A stretch of 64,000 nucleotides of DNA from Xenoacremonium recifei (Eukaryota; Ascomycota; Sordariomycetes; Hypocreales; Nectriaceae): assembly GCA_012184525.1 (NCBI GenBank), contig WOFQ01000005.1:1165865-1229864 (forward strand). Reading direction: 5' to 3'. The position numbers were made by a program, and so were the translations under genes. The notes under the pieces were generated by a model. It had not been told where the DNA came from. It made no database searches and saw only the letters and a program-made list of their open reading frames with translations. Below are positions 1 through 10,800 of the stretch, piece by piece. The stretch's first letter is position 1. Every line of letters begins with the position of its first letter.

Positions 1-50
1 TATTTGCGCTAATGTTCCCACAAACTAAGAGTTCAAGTTATGTACATCCT

Positions 51-2596
51 TCAAAGCTGAGAAGAGGCGTCCCAAGTAAGATCCCCGAGAAAAGCGGTAA
101 GTAGTTGTTCTGTGCTGTCGCACATACCAATCTCGGCAATACCATCAAAATACCAAGAGGCTTCTTGGCACTGTTCCAAGTTCGCCCCTTCAAGAACGTT
201 CGTAGGTAACGCCTGATCCCAGCTGTTCTCGCCAGCCATCACCTGACCAGGTTCTACAGTAGGAGGGGGCCGGTTCTTCACCAGCAGAGAAATGGTGGCG
301 TTTGACAGCATATCAAATGTATCGCGGTAGACTGCAGCTGCTTTCCATCTCTCGGCCATGATGACCAAGACAATAGTACACGAGGAGCAGGTGTGGGAGA
401 TCTCATCCTGGCCAATAGATGATCTGACACTTGGGCAAGTGATGAGGCAGTGTAGATATGTGAGTCCTGCTAAGAATAAGATGTGTAAAGCACCCCATGT
501 GTAGCTTACTGGATTCGTCAAGAAGAGCTTCCGGTATAGGACACAGATATCTCGAGCGGCAGTGCAACATTCGAGAAAACTGTTCGTGGATCCCTGCCCA
601 TCGTTTGTTATAAGTCGCCGGTAAAGCAGAAGGATCGAATGGTTGTATGCAAGTTTGAACCATTCGATTGTGCTGAAGGTAGATAAAGCCAGGGCTACAG
701 GCTGTCGAGCCGGGACATCAGCCAGCCATTGCTTTAATTCTGCCGTGAAGCTGTTCACAAGTGCTTCATCCGATGGCTGAAAACTCGCGGGGGGGTCGAT
801 CGGGTAGAGTTGTTCTTTGATACGTGACCACACACAACGTAACTTGATCATATGTATACACGCAGACATGGTCGTTGAGGGCTCGGTTGGAAGAGACCGG
901 GGGATGCCAGATATTCCGCCAGGGGTGACCATATCGTCGCTAATATCTAATGGCAGCTGGGTCAAATTAGTGCTTGTGCCTACCAAACTACAATTGGTAA
1001 TATGCCAGACTCACTTCAACATCAATGTCATTGTCAGAAATTCCAAAAGGTCGCCCCAATGTCACGGCCGCACACCGATCTAAGTTATAGGATATCCAGA
1101 AAACTCTCCTCTGCATCTCCAGTTGCAAGTAATCGCGATTTGCGCGAAGGCGTCGAGGGTTTCTGTGGTATCCGAGCTCTATACACTGGCGCAGGGCGAG
1201 TCCTGATAAGCTCCTTTCCGCATCATGCGCATTAGTATCGTGATGTCGTTGTAGTTCAAGGGGGAGAGCATACCAGACCGAAACTCCAACGTGACTCCGC
1301 AGGGTGTACATTGCACAACTAAGAATTGCCTGAACTGACTCCAAGCCGTCGAGTTGAATAACTTCGGACAGATGATCTTGCGCTGCAGCGTAATAACACT
1401 AGACAGAGTGAGCCAGGAAACGTGGATGAGATGAAAGTAAGGCTACCTCAGCAGGGCAATCTAACGCCCTTGGCATGATCAATGTGCCGACGGCAAAAAC
1501 CTGTTATATGTTAATTGGAGCCTGGTTCCATTCCAGAGTGCTTAGTTTGGTTAAAAACTGACCATGTTGACGAAGAAGCTGGGCACAGGATCTGCGACCA
1601 GCCCGTTGTCTCTTGCGTCCATCACGTGGGACTCCCAGAGATCATAGGTTGGCCGGTGCAAGATAGGATACTAGTTCAATCAGCAGGTATTCAAAAAGAA
1701 AACTCTTGCCGTCAATAGGAGACAAACTTGTGGGTGAATGTTGTCGAAATAGGCGTCGGCGAGGATTCGTCCAATATTTCGAGGCGGCAGGGAAGCTGCT
1801 ACAGCAGACGGCATGTCTTCCAAACTACGGTCACGAACCCCGGTAAGAGTCATTCCCGGTCCTTGGCTCTTGACTTTCTTCAACGATGCGAGCACAATCC
1901 TAGCGAAACTGAAGCTGGAAGAAGAGCCGACGTAATGATACGGGCCCTGCCCTGCTGCTTTGAGACACAAAAGCCCTATTTCAGGAGACAAGTCATCCGC
2001 CGGCTCAGACATAGCCCTCGAGCCGGCACTTGGATTCCGTCCATGGGCACCACCGCGATTGGAAGAGGTTCCTGATGTTGAGGCGACATCCAATAAATGG
2101 TCCGGGGGCATGGAGTTCCCTACTGGCAGCGCTGTGGACGTACCATCAATGACTGGCTGAATGGTACCGCCAAAGGCGCCTCCCTCCATAATAATGTCCC
2201 CAGTCGCTGCAGATTTGCCGCCCTGAATTGCTGGATAAAGGTGATCGGAAGACATGGATGGTTCATTTAATAGCCCTTCTAACATGGCGACTCGCTCCTC
2301 AAGAGACTGCAAATATCCCCGGGGCTGGTATCGCTTGGTAGTGGGATCTTCAACGATGCAATCTGTGGTTGGTGTTTAGCCTCGCGCTCATTCAACACCA
2401 GGGTTTAAGGTCTCGCACCTCGGCCAGCTTTGATGCAGTTTCTGCAGGCTGAGCCTATCGGATCACACTGGGCCTTGCGTCAGCTGGAGTTTGACAGGAG
2501 GTCAAACGAATCACGTACTTTTTGCTTCCTTGTCTTGCAAGCAAGACACGCAACCTGCGTGCGAGGCCGAGTTCGGACTCTCCTGACAGTGGCCAT
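51..2596 (-). CDS. Zn2Cys6 transcription factor with fungal-specific TF domain
   Basis: Predicted nuclear regulator of roughly 730 residues, spliced from about seven exons. The first exon starts at ATG 2596 and gives CLACKTRKQK. A short intron (donor GTACGT, acceptor CCCAG) leads to CDPIGSACRNC and, after another intron, DCIVEDP, so all six zinc-binding cysteines are present. A linker/coiled segment follows (SLEERVAMLEGLL). The middle-homology region reads NIHPQ, then YPILHRPTYDLWE across an intron at about 1728-1680, then VFAVGTLIMPRALDCP and later QCIELGYHRN, typical of PF04082. The last exon starts near 938 after an intron with donor GTGAGT. The gene lies just downstream of the D-2-hydroxyacid dehydrogenase on the same strand, so it may regulate that block; this is inference. 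No lesion seen. Exact ligand and targets are unknown. Confidence 0.88.
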
Positions 2597-3106
2597 GACT
2601 GAAACCGGTACGTCCGAAGCCCGGGCAATGCGAAGAAAGGAATCAGATGGTAACAGCTGGAGAGTCTCGCAGGAGTTAGTGGGCTGGCGGCTCCGTCGCT
2701 TGAAAGGTGAGATTGGTGGAAAGTCCTCTCAATTAAGCAGCAATGTGCGGGGATCGGGGTTTATTTAACAGATTTAATCAAGGCCGATCAGGTTTTAGAA
2801 GGTCACGCTAGATAAGCACCCCTGGAGTCGATTGGAAAATAGCGGGCGACTCGCATGTTAAAAACAGATCCCCCAGTATTTCCTGGCACGCCTTTTTGGC
2901 TTGGCCTAGACGCTACTGTGTGTTAGTCCTTAGTTATTGTCCTTGTTACTCTTGCAGTGTCAATATCTGGATCGATGCCCTTTTAGGTGTATTCTAGCTT
3001 AAATACATCGAAGCCTTCCGTGCTCTAGCTACGACTGGTGACAAACTTCAGACAGAGACAGATAGGAACTGAGCATATGGTCCATTACCGAAGGATGAAA
3101 ACATCA
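2597..3106. other. Intergenic: promoter of the regulator and 3' region of the dehydrogenase
   Basis: About 510 bases between two same-strand genes. It must hold the regulator's promoter and leader and the dehydrogenase's 3' UTR. I see no coding frame with recognisable protein and no repeat. Confidence 0.5.
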
Positions 3107-4309
3107 TTAGATTGAATTCACTGGAGCTATCGGCTTGCCTGTTGAGAACAATGCCTTGATATTTTCCAAACACTCAATCTCAGCCTTCTTGAACGCTCCA
3201 TCAGTCAAGCCCCCGAAGTGAGGAAGCAGGGTGCAACGGTCGGACTCAAGAAGCTCAGGACTGTGACACATTGTTAGAGCGAGCTGGTGTATAAAGCAAC
3301 ATCTTAAGAAGAAAAGGCGCCTCTAGTCACTTACTTAATAGTCGGCTCGCCATCAAAGACATCGAGACCTGCGTGCTCGATCTTGCCACTCTTCAGGGCA
3401 GCCACCAACGCTGCCTCGTCAACAATAGCGCCCCGAGCCGTATTGATGAAAAAGACGCCATCTTTCATCATGGAAAACTCCTTCTCTCCAATAAGGCCTG
3501 TAGTTTGTGCGTTGAGCGGGCAATGAACTGAGAAAACATCTGAAGTCCTGAGAAGCTCCTCCATTGAGGAGCAATAAGTTACACCATACTCTGTCTCGTC
3601 CTTCAGACTTAGACGAGTCCGGTTATAGTACTGCACTCTCATGTTGAACACCCTTGCCTTTTTTGCGACAAACTATTTTACCCAAATCATATAAATCAGC
3701 ACATGCGAGGCGTATACCATAATTCCGCGAAACGTACCTTGCCAATAGCCCCCATTCCAAGGATGCCTAAGGTTAGTCCCGAAGGATCTCTGGTAGGGCA
3801 TAACGCTCCTCTCCATGCATTTGTTCGCGCTTGTCTCTCCCCACGAGTAGTATCTCGTAAGATTGCAAGCAGGAAGAATAGGGTCAGATCTGCAGTAGCC
3901 TCAGAGACAGCTGCTCGCGTGTTGCAAAACCACATGCCGTTTTTAGTCATCCAGGGGACATCAAACTCATTATAGCCAGCAGAACACGAGACCAGAACCT
4001 TGCATTCGGGGAGAAGAGGCTTTAGCAGCTCCTCGTCAAAAGGTTCATATGGGCCAATGCCCATCTTGACAAGAAGCGCATCGTATGGCCCTGATTCCTT
4101 AACTTTAGCGGCGAGGTTGGCGATTGTTTCTTTGCGGTTGGTAGGCTCCAGGATCTAAAATTTCGGTCAAATGACAGAGTACTAAGACATACAGTTTAGT
4201 TTTGGCTTACGTGTAAGGTGTAGTCCCTCTCGAACTCTTTCATGTACTCCTCGCCTGCAAACGAGGGGTAGCCCAAGGCGAGAACTTTGGGCTTACAGAC
4301 AGAACCCAT
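3107..4309 (-). CDS. D-isomer-specific 2-hydroxyacid dehydrogenase (glyoxylate/hydroxypyruvate reductase type)
   Basis: NAD(P)H-dependent reductase or oxidase of 2-oxo/2-hydroxyacids, about 333 residues in four exons. The start is ATG 4309 (MGSVCKPKVLALGYPSF). The N-terminal catalytic lobe is followed by the Rossmann nucleotide-binding motif LGILGMGAIGK, an intron, and then FVAKKARVFNMRVQYYNRTR. The substrate-domain signature VHCPLNAQTTGLI and the helix INTARGAIVDEAALVAAL carry the family arginine; GLDVFDGEPTINPELL and LLPHFGG supply the Glu and the catalytic His. The last intron (donor GTAAGT near 3335, acceptor CACAG) is needed to reach the LLPHFGG exon. The length is normal for the family. 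The neighbours, an Asp/Glu racemase-family gene transcribed divergently and an aldolase fragment, suggest small-acid catabolism (inference). The physiological substrate cannot be read from sequence. Confidence 0.92.
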
Positions 4310-5648
4310 GATTGCCCTTCTATTGAATAAAGCAAAGGACGCAAGCGACGAAAGAGGAAGAAGAATATCTGTTAGGTTTGCCGGTATAAAGCGATGAGAA
4401 GCGAAGTCCTGTATCGGAGCTCTACTTGATTTATCGTGATAGTCCGAAGTCTCATCTGTGTGGAAGATGCGGAAGAATCCGACTCTGCAAATGTTCAGGT
4501 GGGGTGATATTTGACGGCCGGATCCTCGCCGGTGCTTCGCCGGGCCCTGTACTGTAAGGGAAGGGTTGAAAATATTCTACAGCCGCAGAAATGAACCGCG
4601 TTAGCCCAGGCTTAGGTGCCCTGCCTTCTGAATTAGCCTCCTTGGTTAGTCTCTCACCCACTACCCAGGATCTTCCAGGCCCCTGGTACAGCAGTCGCTC
4701 GCTCCGTGTCTTTATCTTCAACTGGAGTCACTTGAATTAATGTCAAGGCTTTCCGATTGAGAGCTCGTTCTCATGATAACTCAAAGTTTGGTAATTTTGT
4801 TTAAGCTAATTATCATATCTTTGGCAATACTTTTACCTCTGCAGGAAAATTTAGAGAAACGTCTTAAATGGGCGCCGTAAGCCAGCGCAGCTACCGTCCA
4901 AGATTTTCTTGAAAATAACCATCTATTCATTTCAAGGAAGACCCAAGAGACTTCTGAATAATAGCATAGTATCCAGGCAAGAACTGCATGTATAATGACA
5001 TCGGTGACTTAGAGATCTTCTTCGTATATTCTGCCTCTTCGTCTCCTCCGTAAAAAACCCCCTGTCACAGCTGTGCCAAATGGAAGCTGCTGTCGGTGGT
5101 CAGTCTGAGTGTTGCCCACATTTCACGGGTTTAGCTGAGGAGGAGGAGATGAGTTTACGTGCTGATTGTAACGCAAGACAACATTCATTGTCCGACAATG
5201 CGTTTGACTATCCCTACGATCGAAACGTTCGGGCTAGAGCTTCGGATTGACGGGCGCATCTGCATGTGACATTTTCCAACCCATGATATCTTGACAACGC
5301 AACTACCACTTGCTTCGCCCCGGGAACCTTTGACTGCGGACGAGCTATACGTCAGGCATAACGGGATTGTCGTGCGGTTGAATCCGATACCCCGTCTCGC
5401 GGCATCATACGGACACAGTAGGGAGTGCGTATCCTTCCGTTAGCTGCAACCGCCTAATTCTTAGGCCTGGAAGCGGGGAATCCGGCGCCAACCCGTTGAT
5501 ACCTCAGCTCTAAATCGGGGGAACACAACTCTGCAACATGGGATCATTCCTCCTGGGAACATAATAGAGAGTGCTGACTTCTTGTCTCTCTTTTTCTCGA
5601 CATACCCGACTCTAGATCGCTTAGAACTCTCTGAAAGGGCGAGGTAAA
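4310..5648. promoter_or_regulatory. Divergent promoter between dehydrogenase and racemase-family gene
   Basis: This 1.3-kb non-coding interval separates two divergently transcribed metabolic genes, so it probably carries both promoters. It contains a CGG-N6-CCG palindrome at 5375-5386 and other CGG triplets (for example 5473-5485, CGG-N6-CGG-like spacing). I see no supported gene inside it. The short open frames here have no recognisable protein. Confidence 0.55.
5375..5386. promoter_or_regulatory. Candidate Zn2Cys6 binding site, CGG-N6-CCG
   Basis: The sequence CGGTTGAATCCG is an inverted CGG pair with a six-base spacer, the arrangement bound by Ppr1/UaY-type binuclear zinc proteins. It lies 263 bases upstream of the racemase-family start codon. 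Such a 6-base core occurs by chance about once per 4 kb, so context is the main argument. Confidence 0.35.
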
Positions 5649-6497
5649 ATGTCTTCCAACCAACCCACGCGTCGCCCTTTGGGGTTCCTGGCCACAGAAA
5701 TCAACTTCCACCGGCCCCCTGGAGATGGATTCAATAACCGGACCTGGTCATTCCCTCTCATTCAAGAGGTCGCAAAGGGATCACTGCTCGTGCAGTTGGT
5801 CAGCGGAGACGAATATCCTCCGGAGTTTATTGAGAACTTTGTCGAAGCCTCAGAAAAGCTCATAGCGCAAGGATGCTGTGGCATCATTACAAGCTGTGGC
5901 TTCCTTGCTATGGCCCAACCAGAGTAAGCCATGTATTGTACGACATATTTCCTGGCCTTTGTATTAATTGCCCTTTGCAGGCTCTCTAAGCGACTGTCTG
6001 TTCCCATTGCAACTTCATCATTACTCCAGATTCCAGCCATTAGGGGTTTCTTGCCCAAAGACAAGGTCCCCGGTGTCATCACCTTCGACGGGACGAGGTT
6101 GCGGCCAAAGCATTTTGAGCAGTTGGGTGTCCAGGACCCCGAGTCTATCCCCATTATGGGTTGCCCGGATCCTGGAGAGCTGCGACGTGTCATCCGCGAC
6201 GGACTTCCTTATCTTCATGAGAAGCTCGAGGCTGAACTGGTTGCTGCAGCAAATGAGCTCGTCAGGAAGCATCCAAATGTTGGTGCAATCGTTCTCGAAT
6301 GCACACAGCTGCCTCCATTCGCGAAGGCCATCCAACAGTCAGTTGGCCTGCCGGTATTTGACGTCTGGACCCTTGGTGAATGGTTCTATTCTAGCCTTTG
6401 TAGAAGAGATTTTGCGCCTTGGACTGAGACGGAGAAGATAGAAGCTAGAAAAACGCGACCGCGACAGGCGATCGAGCTTGCAGAAAGCAAGATCTGA
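5649..6497 (+). CDS. Aspartate/glutamate racemase-family protein
   Basis: Two-exon gene of about 264 residues starting MSSNQPTRRPLGFL. An intron from about 5926 to 5980 (donor GTAAGC, acceptor TTTGCAG) joins AMAQPE to LSKRLSVPIATSSL. Asp/Glu racemase-family enzymes use two cysteines as acid/base pairs. Here they would be the Cys in IITSCGFL (about residue 83) and the Cys in IVLECTQLPP (about residue 200); both are in the expected positions, so the active site looks intact. Family members include aspartate, glutamate and hydantoin racemases and maleate isomerase, so the substrate is open. It is transcribed divergently from the 2-hydroxyacid dehydrogenase, and the shared promoter carries a CGG-N6-CCG site. 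No signal peptide; probably cytosolic. Confidence 0.85.
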
Positions 6498-6728
6498 TTC
6501 TAATATATTTACGGAGTACATCGGCGGGGTTCGCTCACACGCTCTGCTATGAGAATGACTTTCCAACCGTGTATCCTATCCCATACAAATTTACTGCCTG
6601 CTACAATATCGACTCTAATGCGCGTCTCCTTCATGTCGATCCTCCAGACTAGCCGCGTGTCTTACATCCACGGAGAGTGAATCCGATCTAGGCATTTCTC
6701 ACAAGTTGCGTGCTCATTGACTCGCAAA

Positions 6729-8430
6729 ATGTCGTCGACCGCCGAGTCCAAATCACTGCTCAACCACCTCAACAACGACTTACCATCTGTTGATGGAGTT
6801 GTAGAAGGCAGCGCTAAGCGGAAGCGAAATACGGTAAGTCAACGCTCTCAACCTGGACCAGTGCTCGTCTTCGGTGAAACCCTGACGCTGACTGACGCTA
6901 CAGCGGGCATGCGATCGCTGTCATCGGAATGCCTCGAGGGTATGTCACGTAGGCTCCTAGAACCAATCTCAGCATCTCATCCGTATCATAGTGTATTCCG
7001 GGATTCGAAGGCACGGCCTATACGAGGTGGGAAGAGCACGAGGTCCAGTGCACGTACAATAGGCCGGTCAAGAGACGCGGGGTGAATCCTTGAACATCGG
7101 GTCGCTTCCCGTCAGCCGCGGAATTAACACAAACCGTAGCCCCGGGCCAGGCGTGTACGGTAGACTGTTGTCTCGCGGTCCCTGCCAACCAACGTGCATC
7201 CCATAGATGCACCATCTGCCGCAACACAGAGCAGTCCCGCTGCATTACAAAACAGTGTTCCCAGGCAAGATGACACTGCCATGGCGGATGGCACTCTCAT
7301 GCCGCAATGTCGCCCTCTCGAAATGTCAACGGGTGATATGGCTGGCGCTGATACCCGGCTTCACTTCTCTCGTCCTTCCTCAGATATATACTCGGCAGTG
7401 TCACATACCATCACGCCCGAAGTTATCGAGGGCCTCTTAGACGTCCTCTATCACGCAATATACCCTATGTACGTTGCAAGTTCCAAACTCAGGGCCAACT
7501 CACTCCCGGAGAACGAAACCCCTCTGAGTCTTTGAACTGATCCTATGCTCACACTCTTAGACGACCTTACTTCCACTGCCTACGTATCAGAACCAAGTCC
7601 GCCAACAAATGTACCGCTATGACTGGGGAGTCTTTATTGTCACCATGTCTATTTGCGCCCTCACAGTGGGCAGGTTGTTTAAGGGAATCCCGATCCCTGC
7701 TGTACTTGCTTCCATCCGCCCAAGGGCCTCAACCATATCATCCGATTGCTATGCTGCTGTTGTGAAATGCCTACAACCAGCGTCGCCGCAATTACGGACT
7801 ACTTTCCGGCCATGAAGGCCCATGCTATGCTGGCCTGGGTGTGTTTGCAAAATGGCGATTTGAAGACAGCTATTGCGCACTTCGGAGACTACAACTCCCT
7901 ATTACTCATGCATAATTTCCACATTGAGGCCAGCTGGCCAACTGACCTCACAGAGATCCAGCGACAAGAGAGGCGTCGCCTAGTAAGTGATCATAGAAAC
8001 TCTAGGTGTATGGCTCATCTGACTTGCTTCTCGGGCAGTATTGGACGGGCTACCAACAAGAACAGTACATGTCGATCAACTTAAATATCCCATGTCGGCA
8101 ACGCGAGAGCAAGACCACGGTCCTCTATCCTGCAGAAGTATTTGACGACAAGGATATCATTACCGCAGGCATCCATCTCCGGACAGATCGCGTTTCCTTT
8201 TTACGGGGTTGGAATTTCCGCACAGATCTGTATCGCCTCTCTGAGAATATCGACAATAGGACAAGGACATGGCAACACATCTCATCCCAAGAGCCAGGGG
8301 TCTCTATGTCATCGTTTCTCCTGGGCGTTCATAGCCTAAAGGATTTTGCCAACTACGCTCTCCATCTGATAGGCAAACTACACAATGACTTGCCGCTGGA
8401 GCTCAAGTCTATCAAGGCTCTTAAAGGGGA
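6729..8430 (+). pseudogene. Decayed Zn2Cys6 transcription factor, 3'-truncated
   Basis: Relic of a fungal Zn2Cys6 regulator starting at ATG 6729 (MSSTAESKSLL). Spliced, the DNA-binding region reads RACDRCHRNASR then CIPGFEGTAYTRWEEHE and QCTYNRPVKRRG. The fourth and fifth cysteines of the zinc cluster are replaced by Tyr (TAT) and Trp (TGG). The middle-homology region follows: ITPEVIEGLLDVLYHAIYP then IRPYFH. The frame is lost at about 7577, where CACTGCCTAC stands for an expected CACTGGCCTAC (one base missing), and resumes as PTYQNQVRQQMYRYDWG. A second frame change occurs near 7770 before TSVAAITDYFPAMKAHAM. The tail continues through QQEQYMSINLNI to YALHLIGKLHNDLP and stops being homologous near 8425, where it meets an antisense aldolase fragment. 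It is probably non-functional. Confidence 0.8.
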
Positions 8431-8683
8431 TGCGGTAGGATGTGTCTTTAGATGGAGATCGGAAAATAGGCGCGATGCCAATTCCGAGCGCAGCAATACA
8501 GAGCTGACTTGTGGTGTCGAGATCAAATGTCGAATGCTCCATGTCGATCATGACCCCATCATAACCAGCCGCCTTCGCCATCATCATAACCTCGTTTGTG
8601 CGGATCATCTTGACGCTCAGTGTCAACGCCACCTCATCCTGAAGAATCTTCTCCCGAAAGGGGTTGGTAATTTTGTGCTCCAT
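8400..8683 (-). pseudogene. HpcH/HpaI aldolase N-terminal fragment
   Basis: The minus strand from ATG 8683 encodes MEHKITNPFREKIL followed by AGYDGVMIDMEHSTFDL, the hallmark N-terminal segment of the HpcH/HpaI aldolase/citrate lyase family (class II pyruvate aldolases that cleave 2-oxo-4-hydroxy acids). It continues to IAPIFRSPSKDTSYRI. There the family match ends, at about residue 85 of an expected 250-260, and the strand becomes the antisense of the decayed transcription factor. The metal-binding Glu and Asp and most of the barrel are missing, so no activity is expected. Start and early frame are intact, which suggests a fairly recent truncation. It may once have belonged to the neighbouring dehydrogenase/racemase cluster (inference). 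Confidence 0.75.
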
Positions 8684-10800
8684 CTCTCAGACCCAAGTAA
8701 ATGTGAGAGGCTAAGAGAGGACGTGATTCGCAAGGACAATGTTAGCCTGGGGTGTGAACCGATACACTAGGCGGGATAGCTGTCACGGGTAGGCGATACC
8801 ACGGGCTCGAGCAGTCTCTCATTACGACGAAAGGGACTTCAGACATTTAATCAAGAGAGAGAAAAAATGGCATTTTCAAGTTATGATTCCAGTGACCAGA
8901 TTCTCCGGCTGGTTGTGGTTCTAATTACCCGTCGCCCTATTCATTGTGCAGCGGACGTGGGAGCGCGCTGTCCTGGAATTAACCGGACCTGTCGATCCTG
9001 ACGACTACGGCAGGAAATAAAGTTAATTAATGGCTCGATGCCGTTTCAAGTCTTTCTTCCAGAACAATTCTTAAATAGGTGAGAGCTTCTTAACTGAGAG
9101 AATGCTTTCACCAGTATAGCCGTAGCTTTGTCGATACTCAAGATAAGGTGAGTCCGAGGCCCTCACAGCGTCCAAATGTGTGTCCGGCAATAGGGATCCG
9201 AGAAAAAAACATCGCAGGGGGTTCCTAACAGTCAACTCTAGCATTCGATTATGCCTGTGTCGAACAATGAAATTCAACTGTATTGTTACATGCTCTGACA
9301 ATATTGTGTTGATTTGGCGCTATTGCCTTGATTTTTTAGATACACGTCATTCAGTCGTAGGTCTGATCACGTCAAAGTTGCGATTTGTTCCCAACATCTT
9401 CCTGACCCCATCTATTTGCAAGGCTTCTCGTCCGATACCGGGATCTTGGCCGAGCTGAAGTGTTATGTTTGGTTCAGAGTGGATCTCTGTCGTGGCTGGT
9501 GAACCCACCACCAAGTCAGGTCAGTTATCGTACATATTGGCCGCATTGTTGGGACACTGAGCAGACGGCAAAGATTTCAACCTGTTCTGGATTCCTTACT
9601 GTAGCAAAATTGCTTCTTTGTGCATCAATAGTTTCCTGCATGTTGTGGGAGATTGTGGCAAGGCTCGTTGCTCCCAATACAGAACATCAGCTCGCCACCG
9701 TGCAGCAGTTGGTTGGGATATCCCAATCCCGCTCCAGCAGGCATCAGATAAAAACCGCCAGCCAGCGCATATACATTACGCATACACATGGTGGAGCGGT
9801 GGAGTGTCCTGTTGGTCGTGAGCTTCTGTGCCGTCCTTCCTGGGCCAAGGCCAGGATCATGATTGGACCGGACAACACTCGATGATAAGAGCCGCCCGTA
9901 GCGGCATCTCTGCGCCCTGACAGTGCGGACGGGAAGCAGGCAACGGGGAGCCGGGTTCCGAGTGACGCTAGATGCCAAGCCGTCGCTTTCTTTCCGCCTC
10001 CTTTTCTGTTTCGTCTTTGCTTTTGTTTCCTCCTCCTTAGGATTCGCTCGGTGAGCGCACGGGCGGGAACTGAGCTGGGAATAAGCAAATAGGCCCAGTC
10101 CGTGCAAATAAGCGAACCACGGGAGGCTGAGATGATCGACGGCGGTGGCATTGTCACAGTGGACCTCAAAAGAAGATGGAAGTCTAAGAGCCCAAGGCCA
10201 GCTACCTCGGGGACTACGCAATATGGTGTGTGTGGTCGTCACTTGCGTGATGATTCTGGACTGTCCGTTTTCCAAATATAGATAGCATATGCATGAGCGT
10301 TATCACTGCAACGACCTGCACCTACCTGTATGTATGCACGCCCAACGGCCACCGGAAATACCGGCCCAGGATGGAAACCGCGAGGTTGTTGGGTCTACGA
10401 CGGAGCCGCTCAACCTGGACCCAACTGGGACCGGGATGAAGGACAGCTGAAAGCCAGCATCCCACTCCTTAGCCGCCTGCGAGCCACCTGCGAGCCGTTT
10501 CCGATTCAGTTTCCTTGCAGTTACGGCAGAGCTGAGGCAGGGGTTATCACATTGAACCGAGATCTCGACCTGGCAGGGATTCCAGCTCACCGTATCTAGT
10601 TAATGCTTTTGCGAGGCATTCAAGCGGGCGTCTGTGCCGTCCCAAGACCAGCGTGTAAGTCACAGTCGACTTACAGGAGAAGCGGTGTTATCAGGACGAT
10701 CCTTTCTGATCCCGTAAAATATTATTGCATCCCATCCGTAGGGCTGGAAATATTTCGATCTCTGCAAGCGAATCCCTCCCAAACACTTGTGACAGTAGCC
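8684..10800. other. Long intergenic stretch, no supported gene
   Basis: About 2.1 kb between the aldolase fragment and the GH16 gene. Open frames exist on both strands (for example minus 9625-10275) but show no domain, no plausible splice pattern and low-complexity Arg/Lys-rich composition, so I do not call them. The last few hundred bases must include the GH16 promoter and leader. Confidence 0.5.

Noticed and set aside
9625..10275. 216-codon minus-strand open frame
   Set aside because: No domain, Lys/Arg low-complexity stretch, no splice or start support.
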